Shown here: positions 8,025-14,876 of the stretch, one piece after another
Layout of the letters: every line of letters starts with the position of its first letter
How positions within the stretch are numbered: the stretch's first letter is position 1
DNA from: Propionibacteriaceae bacterium
GTDB lineage: Bacteria; Actinomycetota; Actinomycetes; Propionibacteriales; Propionibacteriaceae
Length of the DNA stretch: 64,000 bases
Assembly (NCBI GenBank): GCA_031266665.1
Contig: JAISAO010000021.1
Span: 28,452 to 92,451 of the forward strand
Direction of reading: 5' to 3'
Position numbers and translations under genes: made by a program
The notes under the pieces: generated by a model
Database searches by the model: none
Seen by the model: the letters and a program-made list of their open reading frames with translations, nothing else
What the model was told of the DNA's origin: nothing

Positions 8025-9482
8025 CTAGGCGATGCCGGCCGGACCGAGGAAGCGGGACGGCCTCCCCGGCCCGCCCCTCCGGCAGGGCGACCAGGAGACG
8101 CGTAGGTGTTGTCGCGCCCGGGTCAGGCCGACGTAGAGCAGGCGGCGCTCCTCGGCCAGCGCTTCGGGAGTGGTCGCCCGGGGGTGGGGCAGGCGGCCCT
8201 CGCCCGCCCCCACCAGGGCGACGGCCTCCCACTCGCAGCCCTTGGCGGCGTGCAGGCTACAACAGGTGATGGCCGGTGGACCGGCTGTGGGACCAGCCTC
8301 GGACTCCAGCGCGCCGCCGGGTTGGATCAGACGGTGCGGCAGGCTGAGCCGGCGCAGCGCCTGGACCAGGCCCGCCGCCTGGGCGTGGCCGCGATAGAGC
8401 AGCGCCATCTCGGACAGAGGCAGCCCGGCGGCACCCAGTTGGGCCAGCCAGGCCGCCGCCGCCGCCGCCTCTTGCTCTTCCGAGGCCGCTGAATCCCAGA
8501 CCACCGCCGGCCCGTCGGGCCGCTGGGAGCGCAGCTCGACGGCCCCGTGGCCGGCCATGACGGCGTTGGCCAAGGCCACGATCTGGGGCGTGCTGCGGTA
8601 GTCGCGGCTCAGGCCGAGTTGGGCGGCCCCGCGCCCCAGGCGACGGGCGAAGGCCTCCAGGTACTCGCTCCTGGCCCCGGCGTAGCCGTGGATGGCCTGG
8701 GCCGGGTCGCCCACCACACAGATGTCGCGGCCGCGCCCGCGCCACAGTTCGACCAGCCGCCATTGGATCGGACTGACGTCTTGGAACTCGTCCACCAGCA
8801 GGTGGTGATAGCGCCGGGCCATTTGCCGGGCGGCCTCCTCCGACTCGTTCAGCACCGCCGCCGCGCAGAGCAAGATGTCGTCCAGGTCGATCAGGCCCAG
8901 GGTCTGCTTGAGCCGTTCGTACTCGACGATGACCTCGGCCACCCGGTTGGGCTCCAGGCCGGGCAGCCGGCGGCCGGCCGCCCGGGCGGCGGCCTGGTAG
9001 CGCTCCGGGGTGACGTTGCTCTGCTTGGTCCAGGCGATCTCCTGGGCCAGGTCGCGCTCCAGCCCTCGGCCCTCCAGGGCGAAGCCGGGCATCACCTGGC
9101 GCACCAGTTGGGCCGACGAGTCCAACACCTGGGGCAGTTTGACGCCGAAGGCTAACGGCCAGAAGAACTGGGCCTGGGCCAGGGCGGCCGAGTGGAAGGT
9201 GCGGGCCCGCACCCCGGCCACCCCCATCCCGGCCAGCCGGGAGCGCAACTCGGCCGCCGCCCGGGTGGTGAAGGTGACCGCCAAGGTGGCCTCCGGGTCG
9301 AGCGCCCCGGTGGCCGCGCCGTGGGCGATGCGGGCCGTCAGCGCCCGAGTCTTACCCGTCCCCGGGCCGGCCACCACGGCCAGGGGCGACCCCTGGGACT
9401 GGGCCACGGCCAACTGCTCGTGATCCAAGCCCGCCACTTCGGCCCGGCTCCCGTCTGCTGCCACAAGGCCCCACTCTGCCAC
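8025..9482 (-). CDS. short UvrD/PcrA-family superfamily 1 helicase
   Basis: A 485-residue helicase, well below UvrD/PcrA (about 700 or more). It keeps the SF1 motifs: Walker A GPGTGKT (about 39-45), TFTTRAAAELRSRL, motif II DEFQDVSPIQW, motif III GDPAQAIHGYAGA, motif IV YRSTPQIV, motif V SLHAAKGCEWEAVAL and motif VI EERRLLYVGLTRARQHLRVSW. The accessory 1B and 2B subdomains are much reduced. It probably translocates on ssDNA in repair. GTG 9482 is listed, but GGGAG abuts it directly; GTG codons at residues 7 or 16 could be the true start. Confidence 0.87.
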   Translation of the reverse strand: MAEWGLVAADGSRAEVAGLDHEQLAVAQSQGSPLAVVAGPGTGKTRALTARIAHGAATGALDPEATLAVTFTTRAAAELRSRLAGMGVAGVRARTFHSAALAQAQFFWPLAFGVKLPQVLDSSAQLVRQVMPGFALEGRGLERDLAQEIAWTKQSNVTPERYQAAARAAGRRLPGLEPNRVAEVIVEYERLKQTLGLIDLDDILLCAAAVLNESEEAARQMARRYHHLLVDEFQDVSPIQWRLVELWRGRGRDICVVGDPAQAIHGYAGARSEYLEAFARRLGRGAAQLGLSRDYRSTPQIVALANAVMAGHGAVELRSQRPDGPAVVWDSAASEEQEAAAAAAWLAQLGAAGLPLSEMALLYRGHAQAAGLVQALRRLSLPHRLIQPGGALESEAGPTAGPPAITCCSLHAAKGCEWEAVALVGAGEGRLPHPRATTPEALAEERRLLYVGLTRARQHLRVSWSPCRRGGPGRPSRFLGPAGIA

Positions 9483-9540
9483 CTCCCGACGACTCCCGGC
9501 GGCGACAGCGACCGGGGCCGCCTCGGCCGCCGGGCCCGTC

Positions 9541-9703
9541 CTAGATGGTTAATTCCAAGCCATGGGCTCGTCCTCACGCCCAGACGACGCGCCGGCGGCG
9601 TCATCGTCGGTGGGCGATGCGACACATCGCCTCCCGGCGCTTACCGGGCGGCCCGCCGTCTGAGCGCGAATCCATCGCCCAGCCCTTGGAATCAACCATC
9701 TAG
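9541..9703. repeat. 163-bp inverted-repeat element, copy 1
   Basis: The ends are imperfect inverted repeats of about 27 bp: CTAGATGGTTAATTCCAAG on the left, CTTGGAATCAACCATCTAG on the right. Inside are shorter hairpins such as GGGCGATG/CATCGCCT. The copy at 10229-10391 has the same length and most of the same sequence. There is no coding capacity of its own. The layout resembles a MITE or a large structured RNA element. Together the copies bracket the DUF6394 gene. Confidence 0.8.
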
Positions 9704-9843
9704 CCGAGGAGTCTCGGACGCTCCCCGGGCCGTCGCCCAGCCCGCTGGCCGACTCCCCGGAGAATAGCCGCCAAATCCGCCAAGGCTCCCGAGGCCGGGG
9801 CGCGGCGTGGACCGGGGTCGGCCCCGGGGATATGTTTGGCCCT

Positions 9844-10227
9844 ATGAGTCTTGAGAAGGTCTTCTTCGGCTTCTTTGTGGTGCTGGCCGCCGCCCTCAAC
9901 TTCGGTTTCTTCGTGGGCGATGTCGGCGACCCCGCCATGCACAACTCGATCGAGCTGTACTCCGCCTTGGTGGTGAGCGTCCTGGCCACCGTCATCAAGC
10001 TGGGCGACCGCACCCAGATCGGCGCCATCCACCTGGCCACCAGCCTGGTGGCCGACTTCCAGCTGATCGCCTCGGCCCTGATCTACGCCATCAACACGGC
10101 CGGCGGCCAGGTCTTGGACATGCATCTGACGGCCATGATCGTGTCCTTCTCCGGCGGGGCGCTGTTCGCCAACCTGGTCTCGGTCATTTTGTTGGTCATC
10201 GAGACCGCCACCTTCCGCCGGCAGTGA
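9844..10227 (+). CDS. DUF6394 family membrane protein
   Basis: A 127-residue protein beginning MSLEKVFFGFFVVLAAALNFGFFVG, with four predicted membrane helices (about 5-25, 42-60, 68-90, 98-122) and the conserved ALVVSVLATVIKLGDRTQIGA centre. I recognise it as DUF6394, a family commonly found beside unusual TrkA-domain channels, as here. Its function is unknown; a channel-accessory role is inference. ATG 9844 lies 7 bases after the -10-like TATGTT (9831-9836), so the message is probably leaderless. An in-frame ATG at 9832 overlaps that box and is less likely. Confidence 0.85.
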   Translation: MSLEKVFFGFFVVLAAALNFGFFVGDVGDPAMHNSIELYSALVVSVLATVIKLGDRTQIGAIHLATSLVADFQLIASALIYAINTAGGQVLDMHLTAMIVSFSGGALFANLVSVILLVIETATFRRQ

Positions 10228-10228
10228 C

Positions 10229-10391
10229 TCAGATGGTTAATCCCAAGCCATGGGCTCGTCCTCGCGCCCAGACGACACGCCGGACGGCGTCATCGTCGGT
10301 CGGCGATGCTGACATCGCCTCCCTCATTTTCCTGGCCGGCCCGCCGTCTGAGCGCGCATCCATCGCCCAGCCCTTGGCATCAACCATCTAG
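10229..10391. repeat. 163-bp inverted-repeat element, copy 2
   Basis: Begins CTCAGATGGTTAATCCCAAG and ends CTTGGCATCAACCATCTAG. It starts one base after the DUF6394 stop codon and ends 8 bases before the annotated start of the channel gene. The interior diverges from copy 1 mainly around 10305-10345, but the end arms, the CAGACGAC/GTCTGAGCGC segments and the total length are kept. A transcript running from DUF6394 into the channel gene would fold this element. Confidence 0.8.
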
Positions 10392-10399
10392 GCCCGGCC

Positions 10400-12370
10400 T
10401 TGTCCCACCCCCTGAACCACCCCTTGAACCGGCCCCGCCCCCGGCCGGGGGTGTCGGCCGCCAGCCGGCGGCGGCGCCGGCGCCAGGCGGCCCGGCCCGC
10501 CGTCCGCTCGGACCAGTTGCGGCTGGGACGGGTCGACGTGCCCAGGGGCATCCCCAACCGGGCGGCCGTCTTCATCTTCATGCGCAAGATGCGCGGGCCG
10601 TTGATCCTCGTCGTCGCCACCATGTGCTTCGGCTCGATCGGGCTGTGCCTGGTGCCGCCGCCGGACGGGGCGCCGCAGCTGACCGCCTTCCAGGCCTTCT
10701 ACTTCATGACCTTCACCGCCACCACCATCGGCCTGGGCGAGATCCCCTACTCCTATTCCACGGCCCAGCGCGTCTGGGTGGTCTTCTCGATCTACCTCAG
10801 CGTCGTCACCTGGGCCTACGCCATCACCCGTTTCATGACCTTGGGCCAGGACTCGGCCTTCACCTCGTCGCGCCGCGCCGCCGCCTTCAGCCGGGCCGTC
10901 TCCCACCTGCGCGAGCCCTTCGTGCTGGTCCTGGGCTATGGCTACACCGGGCGCTCCGTGGTCAAGGCGCTCGACTCCCGGGGCCGGCGGATGGTGGTGC
11001 TCGACCAGGACTCCAACCCGATCGAGCGGGTCTCGACCGACTTGTTGGGGGCCGACACCCCGGCCTACGCGGCCGACGCCAAAGACCCGTCCATCCTGGG
11101 CGTGGCCGGACTGGACCACCCCTTGTGCGAGGCCGTCCTGGCCCTGACCGGCGACGACGAGGCCAACCTCCAGATCGTCATGGCCTGCCGCCTGCTGCGC
11201 CCCGAGCTCCCGGTCCTGGCCCGGGTGGCCAACCGCCGCCCGGGGTCGTCGATGGCGGATTTCAACCCCACCGCCGTGATCAACCCGTTCGACGACTTCG
11301 GCCGCTATCTCTTGTTGTCGCTGCACCAGCCCCACAGCTACCGCCTGATCACCTGGCTGATGTCGGCCACCGGCACGGAGTTGCCGCCTCTGCCGCCACC
11401 CTTCGCCCTGAAGCGCTGGCTGGTCCTCTCCGACGGCCCCTTCGGAGACGAGATCACCGACGACTTGACCGCCGCCGGCCACGAGGTCACCCGCTTCAGC
11501 CCCCAGAAGGGGGCCACGGCCGACCTGTCGCTATTCAACGCCCTGGTCTGCGGGGCCGCCTCCGACACCGTCAATCTGGCCCTGGCGGCACATGCCCGCC
11601 GCACCCGGCCCGAGGTCTATCTGGTCGTTCGGACGCAGTCGCACCAGCGCCTACCCCTGCTGGAAGCCTTCCAGCCCGACTCGGTCTTCTTCCCCTCCGA
11701 CCTGGTAACCCGTCAGATCCTGGTCCACCTGGTCAACCCCCACTACTGGCAGTTCATCGACAACGTCATGACCCAGGACGACGCCTGGGCGCGCGACCTG
11801 ACCCAGCGGCTGGCCGCCCGGCTGACCACCAAGTCGCCCCAGGTCCAGCTATTGAGCCTCAACCGGCACGAGACCCCGGCGGTGGCCCGCTGGCTGGAGT
11901 CCGACAGCCTGACCCTGGGCGACCTCTTCCGCTCGCCCCAAGACCGCGGCCAGCGGGTGGCCGCCGTCGCCCTGCTGCTGGTGCGGGGCGACGAACAATT
12001 CATCATGCCGGACGAATCGCTCCCACTGTGCCTGGACGACAAGATCGTGATCGCCGGACGACAACACGCCTTCCGCCTTCAGACCGAGGTCATCTACAGC
12101 GACACCACCTTGGGCCAAGTCGTCACCGGACGCCAGATCCCGACCTCCTGGGTCGGCCAGTGGGTGGCCCGCCAGTCACAGCGTAGAGACCAGTCACAGC
12201 GGAGGGGTGAGCCGGAACCGCCCCAGTCCCCGGGACTGCCGAAAGCGCCCCAGACCCAGAAACCGCCCCCGGGTCCGGGACCGCAGAAAGCGCCTCAGAC
12301 CCAGAAACCGCCCCCACCCCCAGGACCGCCGAACCCGCCCCAGACTCAGAAACCGCCCCAGTCCTCGTGA
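10400..12370 (+). CDS. two-TM ion channel with TrkA-N (RCK) domains and Pro-rich repeat tail
   Basis: A 656-residue protein. After a basic Arg/Pro-rich head comes a membrane pair (about 68-90 and 118-140) bracketing a pore loop TFTATTIGLGEIPYSY, which replaces the K+-channel signature TxGYGD with TIGLGE. Then an RCK/TrkA-N domain (VLGYGYTGRSVVKAL, about 180-300), a second RCK-like domain and a TrkA-C-like part (about 560-600). The last 50 residues are repeats of APQTQKPPP. Ion selectivity is uncertain. TTG 10400 is the first start after the repeat element; GTG 10451 or a Met near residue 61 are alternatives. Confidence 0.83.
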   Translation: MSHPLNHPLNRPRPRPGVSAASRRRRRRQAARPAVRSDQLRLGRVDVPRGIPNRAAVFIFMRKMRGPLILVVATMCFGSIGLCLVPPPDGAPQLTAFQAFYFMTFTATTIGLGEIPYSYSTAQRVWVVFSIYLSVVTWAYAITRFMTLGQDSAFTSSRRAAAFSRAVSHLREPFVLVLGYGYTGRSVVKALDSRGRRMVVLDQDSNPIERVSTDLLGADTPAYAADAKDPSILGVAGLDHPLCEAVLALTGDDEANLQIVMACRLLRPELPVLARVANRRPGSSMADFNPTAVINPFDDFGRYLLLSLHQPHSYRLITWLMSATGTELPPLPPPFALKRWLVLSDGPFGDEITDDLTAAGHEVTRFSPQKGATADLSLFNALVCGAASDTVNLALAAHARRTRPEVYLVVRTQSHQRLPLLEAFQPDSVFFPSDLVTRQILVHLVNPHYWQFIDNVMTQDDAWARDLTQRLAARLTTKSPQVQLLSLNRHETPAVARWLESDSLTLGDLFRSPQDRGQRVAAVALLLVRGDEQFIMPDESLPLCLDDKIVIAGRQHAFRLQTEVIYSDTTLGQVVTGRQIPTSWVGQWVARQSQRRDQSQRRGEPEPPQSPGLPKAPQTQKPPPGPGPQKAPQTQKPPPPPGPPNPPQTQKPPQSS

Positions 12371-12496
12371 TCGCCTCAGCCCTGATCCACCGATGGTCAG
12401 CGGGGCGCGCGGCCTTAGACAGGTGGGCGGTGTCGGCGGCGCGAAGACGGACTGGACGTCCGTTGAGCGTCGGCACCGCCGTCAGCGCGCCCGGAT

Positions 12497-12533
12497 GGGG
12501 TCGCTCGGTAGTCGAAAATCGGTCGATCAGGAA
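12497..12533 (-). repeat. 3'-end motif, copy A (after trpS)
   Basis: On the + strand it reads GGGGTCGCTCGGTAGTCGA..ATCGG..GATCAG and directly follows the trpS stop codon on the minus strand. Related sequences follow the stops of the SufT-like gene (33082-33119) and yvcK (49101-49131), at nearly the same distance. Role unknown; a 3' UTR or terminator-linked element is possible. Confidence 0.5.
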
Positions 12534-13673
12534 TCAGTAGACCATGCGCATGGCCTGGCGGACCTCGGCCAGGGTCTGGTCGGCGATGGCGTTGGCCTTG
12601 GCGTTACCCTCGGCCAAAATAGCCCGTAGGTGGCCCGGGTCGGCCACCAACTCGGCCCGGCGCTGGCGGTGGGGGCGCAGCCGCTCGTTCAAGGCCTCGA
12701 TCACCAGCCTCTTCAAGGCCCCGGCCCCGGCGGAGCCGATCTCCTCCGCCACCGCCTCGGGCTGTCGGTCGGTGGCCAGGGCGGCCAGGTTGACCAGGTT
12801 GGAGACGGCCGGCCGGTTGACCGGATCGTAGGCGATGTGGCGGTCGGAGTCGGTCACGGCCTTACGGATCAGCCGGGCGGTGGTGTCGGCGTCCATGGCC
12901 AACTCGATGACGTTGCCCTTGGACTTGCTCATCTTGGTCCCGTCCAGGCCCAGGATGGTGACCGCCCGCTCGGCCAGCAGGGCGTCGGCCTGGGGGAAGA
13001 CCGGCCGGGAGGGGTCGCTGCGGCCGTAGCGCTCGTCGAAGCGGCGGGCGATCACCCGGGTCAGCTCGATGTGTGGCAACTGATCCTTGCCCACGGGCAC
13101 GACGTTGGCCTTGCAGAACAAGATGTCGGCCGCCTGGTGGACCGGGTAGGTCAGCAGCAGGCCCGACATCGGCCGGTCGCCCGTGGCCTCCAACTCGGCC
13201 TTGACCGTTGGATTGCGCCGCAGTTCGGCGTCGGTCACCAAGGAGAGGAAGGGCAGCAACAGTTGGTTCAGGGCCGGGATGGCCGAGTGGGTGAAGATGG
13301 TCGAGCGCTCCGGATCGATGCCGGCGGCCAGATAGTCGGCCACCATGTCCATCACCCGCTGGGCGATCGGCCCGACGCCGTCCCGGTCGGTGATGACCTG
13401 GTAGTCGGCGATCAGGATGATGGTGGGCACGCCGGCCTCTTGCAGTCGGATGCGGTTGACGATGGAGCCGAAGTAATGCCCGACGTGCAACAGCCCGGTC
13501 GGCCGGTCCCCGGTCAGCAGCCGGAACTGGGACGGGTCTTGGACGATCTGGCGCTCGATCTGGCGGCTGCGCTGTTGCGCCCGGGCCAAGGAGGCCTCGC
13601 CGTCGGCCAGGGCCACGGCCTCGGCGGCGGCGTCCGTGGCCTCAGCCACGGCGGCGGTCTCGGTCTGACTCAT
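12534..13673 (-). CDS. trpS: tryptophanyl-tRNA synthetase
   Basis: A 379-residue class I synthetase that charges tRNA-Trp. The HIGH motif appears as TGLLHVGHYFGS (about residues 58-69) and the KMSKS motif as GTKMSKSKGN. Between them are TDRDGVGPIAQRV and the tryptophan-pocket segment TYPVHQAADILFCKANVVPVGKDQLPH. It is longer than the usual 330 residues because of an Ala/Glu-rich head (1-50) and a longer core, like the divergent second TrpRS type of actinobacteria. ATG 13673 follows GGGGAGACAG. Its 5' end overlaps the tail of the PHP gene by 32 bases. Confidence 0.95.
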   Translation of the reverse strand: MSQTETAAVAEATDAAAEAVALADGEASLARAQQRSRQIERQIVQDPSQFRLLTGDRPTGLLHVGHYFGSIVNRIRLQEAGVPTIILIADYQVITDRDGVGPIAQRVMDMVADYLAAGIDPERSTIFTHSAIPALNQLLLPFLSLVTDAELRRNPTVKAELEATGDRPMSGLLLTYPVHQAADILFCKANVVPVGKDQLPHIELTRVIARRFDERYGRSDPSRPVFPQADALLAERAVTILGLDGTKMSKSKGNVIELAMDADTTARLIRKAVTDSDRHIAYDPVNRPAVSNLVNLAALATDRQPEAVAEEIGSAGAGALKRLVIEALNERLRPHRQRRAELVADPGHLRAILAEGNAKANAIADQTLAEVRQAMRMVY

Positions 13674-14622
13674 CTGTCTCCCCCTGTGTCATAAGTCTGG
13701 TGTCATCGTCTGGGCCGGTCCCGCGCGGTCGGCCAGGCCCACCGTACACGCCTGCCGCTCGCCCCACCGTCCGTCTGTGGCTCCCGGCCCGGCACCGCAG
13801 CTCGGCGTAGACCTCGGGGGCTGTGGTGTGCGCCCCCAGAGGAAAATTCCTCTTGCCGGTGCCGTGGTAGTCGCTCGACCCGGTGACCAATAGTCCCAGC
13901 CGCTCGGCCAGCCGGCGCAGGGCGGCGCGCTGGGCCACGTCATGGTTGAGATGGTCGGCCTCCAGCCCGGCCAGGCCGTGGTCGCGGGCCAACTGTTCGA
14001 TCCGATTCGGCGTCAGCCAGCGGGCCGCCCCCCGCCCCCAGGGGTGGGCCAGGACGGCCGCCCCGCCGGCCGCCCGGATGGCGGCCACGGCCTGCTCGGT
14101 CGAGGGGGTGAGACGGTGGACCACCAACGGCCCGTCGTCGCGCAGCCAGCGGTCGAAGGCCTCCTCGCGGTGGGCGACATAGCCCCGGGCGATCATGGCG
14201 TCGGCCAGATGGGGCCGCCCCACCACTCCCGTGCCGGCCAACGCCATCACCTCCTCGACCGTCAGCTCCAGCCCCAACCGGTTCAACCCGGCCACCATCT
14301 TGGGGATTCGTTGCCGCCGGCCCTGGCGCACCCGCTCCAACAACCCGCCCAACTCCCGGTCCGAGGGGTCGACGCCGTAACCCAAGACGTGGACCGCCCG
14401 CTGCTCCCCGGCGAACAACTCGTGGGCCGACAGCTCCAGCCCGGGCCAGACCTCGACCCCCAGCCGCTCCCCCGCCCGCTGGGCCTCGTCCCAACCGTCC
14501 CAGGTGTCGTGGTCGGTCAAGGCCACCACCTCGAGCCCGGCCCGCCCGGCCGCCGCGACCAGTTCGGCCGGCGCGTCGGTGCCGTCGGAGACCGCCGAGT
14601 GGGTGTGCAAATCGATCCTCAC
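13642..14622 (-). CDS. PHP-domain metal-dependent phosphoesterase
   Basis: A 326-residue protein with the PHP metal-binding motifs: RIDLHTHSAVSDG, VALTDHDTWDG, GLELSA, VLAHPWGRG and GSSDYHG. Actinobacterial relatives hydrolyse 3',5'-nucleoside bisphosphates or trim short oligonucleotides; the exact substrate cannot be told. GTG 14622 begins VRIDLHTHS, the normal start; the frame is open upstream, but that part is repetitive and has no family match. The last ~40 residues run past the PHP fold into the start of trpS (overlap 13642-13673), suggesting coupling. Confidence 0.88.
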   Translation of the reverse strand: MRIDLHTHSAVSDGTDAPAELVAAAGRAGLEVVALTDHDTWDGWDEAQRAGERLGVEVWPGLELSAHELFAGEQRAVHVLGYGVDPSDRELGGLLERVRQGRRQRIPKMVAGLNRLGLELTVEEVMALAGTGVVGRPHLADAMIARGYVAHREEAFDRWLRDDGPLVVHRLTPSTEQAVAAIRAAGGAAVLAHPWGRGAARWLTPNRIEQLARDHGLAGLEADHLNHDVAQRAALRRLAERLGLLVTGSSDYHGTGKRNFPLGAHTTAPEVYAELRCRAGSHRRTVGRAAGVYGGPGRPRGTGPDDDTRLMTQGETDESDRDRRRG

Positions 14623-14876
14623 GCCCCACAGGCTAGACCGCGCCGCCGACACCGCCTGACCGGTGCCCGGGGCTTCAGCAAGTCTTTGGCTTTCCGCTGT
14701 CCGAGCGGTGGCTCCAGCGACGAGGTCTGAGGGGAGGCTCAGCCCCCGCCCTCGGGCTTCGCCAAAGACCTGTTCGACCGCGCCAGGAAACGTCGCAAGG
14801 CGCCCTGAGCCCAAGCGTCGAGCCGAAGGCTTAAAGCCGTGGTCGGGATGGAATCGCGCTCCCGGACTCGCAGCGG

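Noticed and set aside
14640..14876. promoter or attenuator for the PHP/trpS genes formed by AGTCTTTGGC / GCCAAAGACC
   Set aside because: The pairing segments are about 60 bases apart with weak continuity and no Trp codon-rich leader or T-box elements.
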